The translations under genes and the position numbers were made by a program. DNA of 64,000 nucleotides from Bradyrhizobium sp. 190. Its GTDB lineage: Bacteria > Pseudomonadota > Alphaproteobacteria > Rhizobiales > Xanthobacteraceae. Shown here piece by piece: positions 38,148-48,089 of the stretch (the stretch's first letter is position 1; each line of letters starts with the position of its first letter). The stretch covers positions 1 to 64,000 of the forward strand of contig NZ_JADPJL010000052.1 in assembly GCF_023073415.1 (NCBI RefSeq), in the 5' to 3' direction. Under the pieces are notes generated by a model. That model did no database searches, was not told the origin of the DNA, and saw only the letters and a list, made by a program, of their open reading frames with translations.

Positions 38148-39677
38148 GTCGTCCGTGAAGAACGTGGATTTCAGCTTGGGACGAGCTGAAGGTCGGATGA
38201 TGAGCTGGGCGAGGATTTGGCGCAAAGAAAGCTCCAGCCAGGCGGAGGAGACGCCGGAAGTTGTAGCCGGTGGCGGCGAGGACGGCATTGGCCGCATCGC
38301 CCTGGCGGTGCCAAAGATAGTTCCGGCCCATCCGATGTTCGGATTTAAGGTGGCCGATGACCGGCTCGATGGCCGAGCGCCGGCGCAACTCACGTTTGAT
38401 CTTGGGCGTCCCCCCGCTTCTGGCCTGAGATGAACAACCTGAACTTGTATTCGGGGTGGGGTATTGTGGCCACGATAGCCTTTGTCGAACGAAACGCTCG
38501 ATGATGTTGCCGATCAGCGTCCGCATGTCCGGCACGGTTTTGAGCGTGTGGCCGCCATAGGGGGTGCCGGGCAGCGCCTTCACATGGGTGACGAACTGAC
38601 CGCCGCAGACCGGCGCCAGCGTGGTGGCGACGAACGCCGAACTCGTAAGGCCGGTGGGCCTTGCCCTTGCCAATGCACTCCACCTCCGGCGCGTGCAACG
38701 AGTAGACCTTCGATCCACGCTGGTGCCGCTTCTGGTCGAGCACCCGTCGCGCCAGCGCCAGCATGCGGCCGAGGACAATCTCACCGAGCAGGTCGGTGCG
38801 GCCTTCGATCTTGCGGGTGATGTCGCGGATGACGCGGCCGAGATAGGTTCGGAGCGTCTTCAGGGCCCTGTTGGCGCGCTTGAACTGCTTGGCGTGGGCA
38901 TAGCGCTGATGCTTGATCAGGGCGAACTTGCCCACCCGCGCATAGGATTGCCGCAACGCGAGGCCCTGCCGCTTGGCCAGCCGGACCAGGATCTCGCGCG
39001 CCCGGTTCAGAAGCCGCGCATCGGTCGGGAACATCACGTTCTTGGGCTGCACCGTGGTGTCGACGATGACGCGGTTGAGGTCGGACGGCTTGATCGCCCC
39101 GTTTTGGTGGCGACCGAGAGGCTCTCCTGCAGCAGCACTTGCAGCTTCTCCTCGCCCATGCGTTGGCGCCAGCGGGTCAGCGAGGAGCGGTCGAACACCA
39201 GGCGGTGCTGGAAGAACTCCTCGCCACAGAAGTACTGGTAATAGGGGTTCTCAATCCAGCGCTCGCACAACACCTCATCGGAGAGGTCGTAAGTGTGCTT
39301 GAGGATTGCCAGACCCGCCATCAGCCGCGTCGGCAGCGGCGGCCGGCCCGAGCTTGTCCTCGTAGACCGCGCCGAACCGTTCCTCGAGAAATGACCAGTC
39401 GATCGTCCGCGCCAGCTTCACCAGCGCATGGTTCATGTCGATGATCGCGTCCAGCCGCGAGCGCAGAAGATCGGCCTGTCCGCTGTCCCGTCGTTCCTTC
39501 CGTCGCATCGTCCTCCCCGATGTGACGATGGAATCCCGACGCGCGATTCGACAAAATCCTGAAAATGAAACTGCAAGCTTTCAGGCCCTCAGACCCAAAA
39601 AGCCTGCAATCTCAAACCTCGCTCCGCCCCTCAAATCGACTCCCGCTCAATCGCTTGGGAGGTTCTTCACGGACGAC
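38148..39677 (-). mobile_element. IS5-type element copy B, complete with target duplication
   Basis: Perfect 16-bp terminal repeats GTCGTCCGTGAAGAAC (38148-38163) and GTTCTTCACGGACGAC (39662-39677) bound a 1530-bp element. GAAATA occurs immediately outside on both sides (38142-38147 and 39678-39683), consistent with a target duplication. It therefore arrived by transposition, even though the gene inside is dead and shares its defects with copy A. Confidence 0.88.
38166..39508 (-). pseudogene. IS5-type transposase, copy B, four frameshifts
   Basis: The content and breaks match copy A at 28530-29873. The frame starts MRRKERRDSGQADLLRSRLD at 39508, is lost near 39350 (one base fewer than copy A), and shifts again near 39102, 38631 and 38466. 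Only a handful of base differences separate the copies (for example at 28669/38305). The same conserved blocks are present, including RRRSAIEPVIGHLKSEHRMG. Confidence 0.85.
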
Positions 39678-39879
39678 GAAATATCGTCATTGCGTCGTCC
39701 AGTTGGCGAGCACAGCCACGCTTCGGCCGCGGCCGAGATGGTGGCGCGCCATCTTTGCTAACCTAGAGAAACATACGTTTCGGGTGCAACAATATTGGTG
39801 CCGGCGCGCCCAGCTGACAAGCTCTCGTCCCTTCCGCCGGACAGCTCCATGATTCCTCCGGTGAATGGTCGACACCGCC

Positions 39880-41166
39880 TCAGGGAAAAGCCGGTCCGGT
39901 ATCGGGCTTCTCGGTTGTGTTGGATACTGCTTCTAAGATGGCATCGCACAGCCGCTCTATGTCGCAGAGTTCATGATCGGCCGTAATGCATACCCGAATC
40001 CCTGCCCTTCCTCGCGCGACCGTCGGGAAGAATGTCACCGACGTATAGAAACCGGCATCGAGAAGCCCTCTTGCCATTGTAATCGCCTTGGCTTCCGATC
40101 CGATGGCGATCAATCTGATCGGAAGTGAATTGCCTCGCTCAGCAGTTGCGACACGACAGTCAAAGATTTTGATCCGTTCCGCCAACCGCCTCTGGCGTTC
40201 GCCAAGTTCCGCCGAGCGGTGGATCTTGCACGAGCCGAGCGCAGCACCAACAGCCGCCAGATTGGGGGCCACCGAAAACGCGTAGGGAATGGAGTAGCGA
40301 CGAAACAGAGTCTCTTGATCGGCCGTTCCGAGCATCAACATGCCGCCCGATGCGCCGAATCCCTTGGCCAGCGAGGCTGCTATGATCGTGCGATCACCCA
40401 GCATTTGCAAAAACTGAGAGCGAGCAAATCCTTCGCCTTGGCGTCCGAACAGCGATATGCCGTGAGCATCGTCGATGTAGAGAAAGAGTCCATAGCGGTC
40501 CTGGAGCTGGCGCAGTTCCTTGATGGGCGAGTTTCCTCCCATGGAGTAGACACCATCACATACATAGGCGACTACTGGATGTTCGCGGCACAAGCGCTCG
40601 AGAGCGTCGATGTCGTTGTGCGCAATCGTTTCCACCCGCGTTTCATCAGCGATCACCGGCTTGTGATAGGCTAGCGACATGTGCGCAATGCGATCGAAGA
40701 CGACAACAGGTTTCCTTCCGCCCGTCAGTTGGCCCGAAGCAAGGAGGGGCATGGCGCCTAGATTGGCGAGCATGACGGAGGAAAAAGTGAGCACTCGCGC
40801 GCAAAACATCTCCGAGAGGGTCGCTTCAAGCTCTGCCAGAAGATCGAAACTGAGCCGCGTTCGTGCACACGACCAGTGCAATGACCGATTCGCCTCAATC
40901 GCCTCGATCGCGCCAGCGACGATCACCGGATGATTGTCGAGGCCTAGGTAGGAGCATCGCACAAAATCGATTATCTTCGGTCGACTGTCAAGCGGGCCGG
41001 CACCCAAAGCAAAGGCGCGCCGGGTCGTGGAGCGTCCCTGGATGCCCATGAGACCAGCCGCATAGGCTGCATCGAAATACTCCCTGCTCTCGGTGATGAC
41101 GTAAGCGGTATTCCGAAAGTGTCTGGTCGAACGAGGAGCATCAGAGAGGGTAATCTGCTGTTGCAT
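39880..41166 (-). CDS. Alpha-oxoamine synthase family PLP enzyme (BioF/KBL/SPT-like)
   Basis: The 428-residue protein belongs to the fold-type I enzymes that condense an acyl-CoA with an amino acid and release CO2 (8-amino-7-oxononanoate synthase, serine palmitoyltransferase, 2-amino-3-ketobutyrate ligase). Visible are NYLGL-like VRCSYLGLDNHPVIVAGAIE, YVCDGVYSMGGNSPIKELRQ and the PLP-contact LFLYIDDAHGISLFG. The Schiff-base Lys lies in AASLAKGFGASGG, near residue 270. ATG 41166 follows AGGAGAATGAA. There is no biotin gene nearby, so it is more likely part of a specialised pathway, perhaps lipid- or polyketide-like. The acyl and amino substrates are unknown. Confidence 0.86.
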   Translation of the reverse strand: MQQQITLSDAPRSTRHFRNTAYVITESREYFDAAYAAGLMGIQGRSTTRRAFALGAGPLDSRPKIIDFVRCSYLGLDNHPVIVAGAIEAIEANRSLHWSCARTRLSFDLLAELEATLSEMFCARVLTFSSVMLANLGAMPLLASGQLTGGRKPVVVFDRIAHMSLAYHKPVIADETRVETIAHNDIDALERLCREHPVVAYVCDGVYSMGGNSPIKELRQLQDRYGLFLYIDDAHGISLFGRQGEGFARSQFLQMLGDRTIIAASLAKGFGASGGMLMLGTADQETLFRRYSIPYAFSVAPNLAAVGAALGSCKIHRSAELGERQRRLAERIKIFDCRVATAERGNSLPIRLIAIGSEAKAITMARGLLDAGFYTSVTFFPTVARGRAGIRVCITADHELCDIERLCDAILEAVSNTTEKPDTGPAFP

Positions 41167-42009
41167 TTCATTCTCCTATTCCATCTGCCAAGCATGCGCA
41201 GGGCGACGAGCGAGAACGACAGGCGGCTTGACAAGATCGGGCCGAACTGGACGTTCTATACAAATGTTACGGGTAGCCCGATCGGCCCCTCTCGGTTCAA
41301 ACAAATAAAGCACTGGCTATGTCGCTTGGGCAGCTACCAGATCAGATGGGCGGATGCGGCAGCCAGCTAACCCTGCCAGCCAGCTCTTGAATCCAAATCG
41401 CCCGTCTGGGCTATACAAATGTCTCGCATGACGATCGGTAAGTGTGTTCGCTATTTTGAGAAGATATCGCCCCTCTGTTCAAGCAGCGCAAATCTACAGC
41501 GATGTATGCTAACCGACTTAGTCGGATACGCCATGCGATCCCTTATAGGCCCCGCACTCGATTTCGCCGGCGCCTTGGAAGGCAATGGCCGGTGATACAT
41601 CAACCAATGTGATGGCCGTTCTGTTTTGGCAATAAATTGATGTGACAATGCGCCACCACCCAATCCCGACTTCTCAGCTGAAAGGCTCAGCCAACGCGAC
41701 GAAGCGAGGCTCGCTAACGAGCAGCTGGGGCATGCCGGATCGCCGCGCAGATGCAAAAAGCTTTAGGAGTGCATGTCATGCGAATGACAGAGCGCTTATT
41801 TACAAAAATCGCTGGTACGCTCACGCAGCGGGCCAGCGGCAACGCGCAAGCCTCGTGTGATCGCGAATGCTCAGGTCCTGGAACCGACATGAGGAGAAAC
41901 GCGCACTTGGCTTGGAACACGGTTATCCGATTACACAACGATAACGCCGATCGCCACGGCCGCCTTGCGATGAGAAATGAGGTCGCCATTTGCGCGCGGA
42001 TCGTGGTCG
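41167..42009. other. Upstream region of the oxoamine synthase gene
   Basis: No gene was recognised. It holds the repeated motif at 41256 and 41411. Short frames at 41762-42014 are unconvincing. The group II intron remnant begins at about 42010. Confidence 0.4.
41256..41422. repeat. Repeated 12-mer CTATACAAATGT in putative control region
   Basis: CTATACAAATGT occurs at 41256-41267 and 41411-41422, each followed within about 20 bases by CGATCGG. The copies are 155 bases apart, in the same orientation, and lie 90-256 bases upstream of the oxoamine synthase start. They may be regulator sites. Confidence 0.5.
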
Positions 42010-43620
42010 AGTAGCTCGGCCATTCGGCTTTGCCCTCACAGATCCGGGCGGGCGGCTTTGTCGGGTAGCTCAGCCATTGCTGGCTTTCGCCCCCACAGAA
42101 CCCACCGTGCGGCGTTACCGCAGTGGGCTCTTCAGAAAGGACCTGAGGCGGGTCGATCATCGCCGCCATGCCTGGTGAATCACCGGTTCCGGAAGAGGGA
42201 AGGCGATCAGGAGCCGGCGGTAATTCGCCCAGTTCATGCAGCCTTTTTGGCTACGTTTGCCGAGCACCTTACGCCAGTCCTTGACGACGCATGCCTTGAA
42301 CACGCGCAGTGATCGATAATTGAAGATCACTCCGAAGTACTGATAGTGACCGTTCAGCACTTGACGTAACCACCGATGCTGTTCCCGTAGCGGAGCATGC
42401 ATGCGGTGCTTCATCTCTTCTCGGATTGCCTTCAGCTTTCGAGCAAGGCGCTTGGCTTGCGTCTTCCTCTTGACCATGAACTTGTTCTTCCTGGTTTTGG
42501 CGCAGTAGTGCGTGAAGCCCAGGAAGTCGAAGGTCTCCGGGCCTCGCTGCCCAGCGGCGGTTCGTGCGTGGGCGGCGAATCGCCCGAACTCGATCAACCG
42601 GGTCTTGCCCTCATGGAGCGACAGGCCGAACTGCAGCAGCCTGTCTTTGAGATCCACGAGGAGCTGCTTCCCATCTGCCTCGAACTGATTAGCCGAACAC
42701 CATATCAGCTGCGCATCTACAGACGATCACCGTCCCGGCTGCCCGCCGTCTTCTCCACTGGTGAACCCAGAGATCGACGACGTAGTGAAGAAAGACATTC
42801 GCAAGGATGGGGCTGACCCCCGACCCCTGCGGCGTGCCCGACTCCACCGGTCTCCATTGGCCGCTCTCAAGGACGCCGGCCTCGAGCCACCGCTTAATCA
42901 AGCGGAGCACCCGGGGTTCGGCGATCCTGTGCGCCAGCATCCGCATCAACCATCCGTGGTCAACGGAATCGAACAGACCTTTGATGTCGAACTCTAGGAC
43001 CCAGTCATATTTCCAGCACCGATTACGCGTGACGCCGATAGCATCGAGCGCCGATTTTCTCGGCCGATAGCCATAGGATTCTGCCAAAAATATTGGGTCC
43101 AGGTCCGGCTCAATGAGTTGTTTGACAACCATCTGGGCCACGCGATCTGCTACGGTGGGCACACCTGAAATCCGCTGGCCTCCAGTCTTTTTGGGAATGG
43201 AGACGGCGCGCACCGGTGGTGGAAAGTAGCTTCCCGAACTCATCCGATTCCAAAGCTTGTAGAGATTGTTCCGCAAGTCGGAATCGAACTGCTCGATCGT
43301 CGGCCCATCCACTCCGGCCGCGCCCGCATTGGATTTGACCGCTTTGTAAGCCTCGTACACTTGCTTCTTTGTAACATTGAACGGCTTGTCTGTCGTATGT
43401 ATCTGCATCTTCCTGTTTCCAGTTGTTTCGACCATACGACCGCCTGACCCGATCCCTTCGCTCCAGCCCCACTACAGGGCCTTCATCACTACTGCGAATC
43501 GGTCCGCCCCAATGCTCCACTTCGGTACTCTCGCCTCGCGGTTTTCGCCGCTTGTGCTTCTCCCTTGCCATCGGAGCACTGGTTCCTGCAGTTCCGCGCA
43601 AAAGCTATTTCCTGTAATTC
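42010..43620 (-). mobile_element. Group II intron remnant with dead reverse transcriptase
   Basis: The region encodes a group II intron maturase. It has the GC-rich, structured flank expected for the intron RNA (5' part at about 43440-43620 on the minus strand). The 3' domain V/VI region must lie near 42010-42160; I could not fold it with certainty. The 5' end touches an IS256 remnant near 43625. Confidence 0.65.
42157..43601 (-). pseudogene. ltrA: Group II intron reverse transcriptase/maturase, inactivated
   Basis: The N-terminal part lies in two frames (43110-43601 and 42689-43435): FNVTKKQVYEAYKAVKSNAG, AGVDGPTIEQFDSDLRNNLY, KLWNRMSSGSYFPPPVRAVS, IPKKTGGQRISGVPTVADRV and the RT palm block DWVLEFDIKGLFDSVDHGWL. 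The catalytic YADD box reads CAAD (VCRCAADMVFG, near 42700), and the frame stops right after it. The maturase half continues in another frame to 42157 (FDFLGFTHYCAKTRKNKF, HQAWRR). Both the point changes and the frameshift make it inactive. Confidence 0.85.
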
Positions 43621-43635
43621 CTGGAGCCGCGCGGG

Positions 43636-44225
43636 ATGGCGGGGAAGGCGCTGACCGCCGTGATCCTGGAGGCCTACGTGCAGGGCGTCTCGACCCGCTC
43701 GGCCGACGATCTGAGCGGGATCTCCAAGGGCCAGGTGAGCCGGCCATGCGGTGAGATCGACTACAAGGGAGGCCTTTCTCGCCCCGCCCGATCGAGGGGG
43801 ACTGGCCGTATTGGTGGATCGGCGCCACCTATGTGAAGGTGCGTCAGAACGGCCGCATCGTGTCGGTCGCGGTGATCGTCGCGATCGGCGTTAACAGTGA
43901 TGGCCGTCAGGATGACGCCGAAGCGGCCAGGGCTCAGTGGCGCGAGATCGCCGACCAGCCCCGTCCCAAGCTGCCCAAGCTCGCCGCCTTCATGGATCAA
44001 CCAAGGCCGACGTGCTCGCCTACATGAGCTTCCCGGCTCAGCACCGCGCCAACCTGCATTCGACGGATGAGATGAACAAGCGATTTCTTCAAGACCGAGA
44101 CGACGATTGCGGAAACGCTAAGTCCATTCTTTTGTTCGGTCGCGCTGCGGGTCATTCTTTCGTCCCGGCCACCGATCACTCAGCCGCCGCGCGCAGAGGC
44201 GGTCAAGGCTGGCCGCGTTTGCGGC
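43636..44225 (+). pseudogene. IS256-family (mutator) transposase remnant
   Basis: Blocks of an IS256 transposase follow one another with deletions between them: VILEAYVQGVSTRSADDL and SGISKGQVSR; DWPYWWIGATYVKVRQNGRI and VSVAVIVAIGVNSDG (first Asp region, with A in place of D in WIGATYVKV); then AQWREIADQPRPKLPKLAAF, LAYMSFPAQHRANLHSTDE and FKTETTIAETLSP-like debris. About half of the usual 400 residues are missing. Confidence 0.75.
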
Positions 44226-44319
44226 CACCGCAAGGCTTGGCCTAGACCGGCCCGAGCACGGCGGCATGCCGGCGTGGAACGGGATTGCATTCCTGGCTGG
44301 CACTTGCCGTCAGCGGCGA

Positions 44320-45250
44320 TTATGGTTGTCGGGCGCGGGCGACCTCGTGGCGAAGCGTGACGCATCGGCTGCAAGCGTCACCGGACTGCCTATGTTGTCC
44401 TGCCGAGCTGAGGCGCCCGCGCCCCGGATTTTGGCCGCCGCGGTTTCCATTGTGACACGAACCGTTGTAGCTTTGCTCTGCCTGGGCGGCAATCAACATC
44501 TCGCAGTCGCGCAGCGACTGGATGTTGTAGGCATAGGCTGGTCCACGCCAGTTGCCTTTCTGTTGCGGATGTCCGGCTTGAAGTTGCATCGCGCGGGTCT
44601 TGTTGCCGACCAGCGCTGGGCGCGCCCACAGGTAATCTTCGCCCTTCTTCAACAAATGCCAGCAGAGCACAGTGAGCTTGCGAGCCACGGCCACCGCGGC
44701 GATCTGATGGCCGCGCCGGGCGCGGATGCGGACGAAAAACGCATGCAGTGGACCGGGCGCCTTGGCCGCTGCCCAGGCCGCCTCGACCAGCATGGCGCGC
44801 GCGTGCGAACGGCCGATCTTGCTGATGCGGCCGTGATGGGCAGCTCCCAGTCCCGACTGCCGCACCCGCGGGTTCAGCCCGAAATAGCTCACCAGCTTCT
44901 GCGGGCTGCTGAACCGGCTGATGTCGGCGATCGCCGCCACGATCCCGGCGGCGACCGCCAGATTGACGCCGGTGATTGTCATCAATCTATTGACCGCGGG
45001 ATCGTCCATGGCGTCCTGCGCGATCTCGCGGTCGAGCGGGGCCAGGTCTTCCGCCGACCGGTCAAGCTCACGGACGTGCCGATCGATCGCTGCGCGTTCA
45101 TCGACCAGCAACTGTTGAGCGGCCAACCAAGATTGACGCCGGTACACTCGCCAGCCTGCAGGCAGCGGGCGCGTTACATTTTCCTGCTTCAAGCAGGCGG
45201 CCGCCCGAGCATCCCCCCGTACGCAACGCAGATCCCGGCACGCTACTCTG
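44320..45250 (-). pseudogene. IS110-family transposase, N-terminal domain lost
   Basis: The frame carries the C-terminal two-thirds of an IS110 transposase: RQSWLAAQQLLVDERAAIDR, HVRELDRSAEDLAPLDREIA (coiled coil), then LMTITGVNLAVAAGIVAAIA and DISRFSSPQKLVSYFGLNPR, the Transposase_20 domain with the Ser motif region (HARAMLVEAAWAAAK). The DEDD catalytic N-terminal domain is absent; before residue 30 the open frame is unrelated. It cannot transpose by itself. Confidence 0.8.
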
Positions 45251-45316
45251 ACTTGCGTTGCTTGCGCTCGCCTCGACGTTGTTGTGGTTGGGGACGCTCG
45301 GAGCCGGCCGTTGGTG

Positions 45317-46310
45317 CTAATCTGCACCTAAATCAAAGCGTAGACCTGCCTCCCACACTAGTCTAACTTCTTCCAGTGCCTTGTTGAACTCGTCGGCGCT
45401 GTGACCACGCGGCCCGGTCCGACGCCGTCGAACTCGCCGCGCAAGATTTGATGATGCGGTTTGGCGAACACGACGGTGACGCGTTGAGCCCCCTCGCGAG
45501 CCTGGGTCCACAGCGACTGGATGGTGAACATCGCGCTCCGCCGCCCCACCATGCAGATCACCTTGCGATCCCGGCAGGCGACCGCGGGCCCGGGTGGCGA
45601 GTGGCGTCGAGAAGCCGATCGAGCCGCCCATGCTCTGCAGTCAATCGTGCGGAGCTGCCGCCGCGGTCGGCGGGAAGAAGCCGCACCCGGTGGCGATGGC
45701 TTCATCGACACGAAGGTGTTCTCGGGGATCGCACGGGTGATCGAGGTCAGCGTCGAGGTTTGACGAGTTCAACGAGCTTTTGCGGTTGACGTCGTGGGGG
45801 TGTCATGAGCGTCCGAGTGCTTCCAGGACCGCCACCGAGTTCTCGCCCGAGGGTGGTCATGCGATGGACATCGCAGCCCTCGAGCTTGAGCATGCTCGGC
45901 TTATTCGGATAGGCGACCGACCGATAGGGCCTTGTCGATTGCGTAGGGAATGAGATTGATCGAGAAGCGGCGGCGCCGGCGTGCGATCCGCGGCTAAAAG
46001 GTCTGGCTAATAACCGTGCAGCCGGTCATGCCGGCGATCTGCTGCGCGAGTGCAAGCCCGCGCTCGGTGAGTGCGCTGCCGGCGACGACTAAGAAACGTC
46101 CGCAGGTCCGTGCCGCCTCCTCGACGGCCGCCGGCGAATAGCTGAGCAAAACAAACGCTGGCCCCAAGCGCCTCCTCCACGATCCGAAGCTTCTCGACAG
46201 TGGTCCACCGCCGGCGCCGCTCCGAACTGGGACAAAACCGTAACCGTAGTCACGTTTGCTTATTTGGCTTGCAAATTGATGAGCACACCGTCTCACGCTT
46301 GAACATGATC
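45317..46310 (-). pseudogene. Acetolactate synthase-like TPP-dependent enzyme, decayed
   Basis: Three blocks match the large-subunit ThDP enzymes. The first is SALTERGLALAQQIAGMTGC followed by TVISQTF, the central domain (46000-46100). The second is VAYPNKPSMLKLEGCDVHRM at about 45860-45920. The third is the ThDP-binding C-terminal part: GSIGFSTPLA, ACRDRKVICMVG, RRSAMFTIQSLWTQAREGAQ, VTVVFA and ILRGEFDGVG at 45450-45620. The GDGS motif reads GRRS. The frames change at least four times. The order on the minus strand is downstream of the monooxygenase copy 2, separated by an IS5-type end. Confidence 0.72.
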
Positions 46311-46319
46311 TGAAGGGCG

Positions 46320-46376
46320 CCTTCAGCGAGGGCTTGCATCCCGCTCAATGGCTTGGATAGTTTTTCACGGACGACT
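46320..46376 (-). mobile_element. IS5-type right-end fragment fused to the monooxygenase 3' end
   Basis: Read on the minus strand, CGTCCGTGAAAAACTATCC, then AAGCCATTGAGCGGGAT matches the right terminal region of copy B (CCGTGAAGAACCTCCCAAGC, GATTGAGCGGGAG). Only about 55 bases remain. The terminal repeat supplies the last codons of the neighbouring monooxygenase. Confidence 0.7.
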
Positions 46377-47723
46377 GCTTACAGTTGCCAGGGTAAACCG
46401 ATTAAACGGCCGCTTAAGACCGAGGTTCTCCCTTAGCGTTTGTCCGACGTATCTGGATCTGAATTTGCCTCTTCGACGCAATTCGGGAACGACGAGTTCA
46501 ACAAAATCCTTAAAATCGTCGGGAAAGGTCGCCGGTAATACGTTGAATCCGTCAGCCGCACGTTGGTCAAATGTATCCACCATGACGTTGGCAATTTCGT
46601 CCGGCGTTCCAACAACCATGAGATGGCCTTTGCTGTCCGATATGAAGCGGATCAGTTGTCTCCAAGTGAATTTCTGGCGCACGGCCAGGTCGAGGAGCAG
46701 TTTCTGGCGACTCTGGAATAAATTAGTCTGCGGTAAAGTCTCGGGGACCAATGAGTCGAGATCAATTGAACGCAGGTCGGTGACAAACCCGAGCCACCGA
46801 TCGGCCACTCCCGTCAGAACGTCGATGTGCGTATACGAATGTAGTCTTTCAAGCTTCTCAGACGCTTCTTGCTTAGTTCGCCCAACGATCGGGACAATAC
46901 CCGGCATGATTAGCATCTGATCGTCATCACGACCAAGTGCGCGCGCTTTCTCTTTGAGAGTTGCATAGAATCGTTTTCCCTCCTCTAAGGAGGGTGTGGC
47001 GGTGAATACGACCTCGGCGAGTTCTGCAGCGAATGTTGTTCCAGCATCGGATGCGCCGGCTTGAACTAACACGGGATACCCTTGCGGCGGCCGTGCAATG
47101 TTAAGTGGACCTCTAACTGATAAGTAGTCACCCCGATGGTTAAGCAAATGTAGCTTCGTGGTGTCCGCGAAAACACCACTTTGCTTGTCGCGAATGAAAG
47201 CATCGTCTTCCCACGTGTCCCAAAGGCCCTTGACAACTTCTACGAATTCTTTCGCTCTTGCATACCGTGTGTCATGGTCTGGAAGTTCGTTTTCGCCGAA
47301 ATTTGCGGCTTCGAATTTATATCCGGAGGTGACAATGTTCCAGGCCGCGCGTCCCTGCGATAGGTAATCAAGTGAGGCGAACATGCGTGCAAGATGATAA
47401 GGCTGGTGGTACGTCGTTGTCGCTGTCGCAACAAGGCCGATGTGTTGTGTTCTCGATGAAAGCGCCGACAATAGTGTGATGGGCTCAAACCCATCGTTTC
47501 GGTTTACACGAGCTATGGTTGCGTGATCTTGATCTACTACGCTTGGGCTATCGGGCCGAAATATGAAGTGAAATGCCGCACCTTCGGCAAGTGCTGCTAG
47601 GTGAGCAAAATAGTCGATATCTATTCCGCCATTCGCTGGTACGCGCGGATCGCGCCATGCACTTTCGTGAGATCCCCCCTGAAGGACCATCACTCCGAGC
47701 TTCATTTCATCGTTGCGCCGCAT
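46365..47723 (-). CDS. LLM-class flavin-dependent monooxygenase (NtaA/SnaA/DszA type), copy 2
   Basis: The 452-residue enzyme is about 90 percent identical by eye to copy 1 (10106-11464) and has the same length and motifs: YFAHLAALAEGAAFHFIFRP, EPITLLSALSSRTQHIGL and GRAAWNIVTSGYKFEAANF. I start it at ATG 47723, matching copy 1; an ATG at 47759 adds 12 residues without support. The differences are mostly conservative, which suggests that both copies were under selection after duplication. It needs reduced flavin from a separate reductase. The final SSRP comes from the IS5-type repeat, as in copy 1. Confidence 0.86.
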   Translation of the reverse strand: MRRNDEMKLGVMVLQGGSHESAWRDPRVPANGGIDIDYFAHLAALAEGAAFHFIFRPDSPSVVDQDHATIARVNRNDGFEPITLLSALSSRTQHIGLVATATTTYHQPYHLARMFASLDYLSQGRAAWNIVTSGYKFEAANFGENELPDHDTRYARAKEFVEVVKGLWDTWEDDAFIRDKQSGVFADTTKLHLLNHRGDYLSVRGPLNIARPPQGYPVLVQAGASDAGTTFAAELAEVVFTATPSLEEGKRFYATLKEKARALGRDDDQMLIMPGIVPIVGRTKQEASEKLERLHSYTHIDVLTGVADRWLGFVTDLRSIDLDSLVPETLPQTNLFQSRQKLLLDLAVRQKFTWRQLIRFISDSKGHLMVVGTPDEIANVMVDTFDQRAADGFNVLPATFPDDFKDFVELVVPELRRRGKFRSRYVGQTLRENLGLKRPFNRFTLATVSSRP

Positions 47724-48089
47724 GTCGCACCTGCCTTTGCTTTGATTATCCTTGCGCACCGCCTTAAGCTAAGTACAGGCGCCAGAGAACAGTGTCCTCA
47801 ATGCTCGACTTTTTGAAGCCGTTAGAGATCTCCACGTGTTTCTTCCGACAAAGTCGCTGCGAGCCACCTTCTCTGAGGCCAGTTTTAGGAGAGCTCTGAC
47901 CAAGCTTCTAAACATGGGAAACTCCGCCTTCTCTTGAAGTTCCGAGGCCGCGTAACGTGTTTCAGCAAGACCTACACGGTCTCAAATGCTGGCCCGAACT
48001 CTCGAAAAATCGGCTCCGTGGTCGCCAGCATAAAGCTTGTTCGCCGCCCTAGCTGCTGGCTTGCCCAATCGCGCGGGCTGATTGCTTGC
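47724..48089. other. Decayed DNA upstream of monooxygenase copy 2
   Basis: No gene is left. Short stretches match the region 11465-12090 behind copy 1. Confidence 0.45.
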
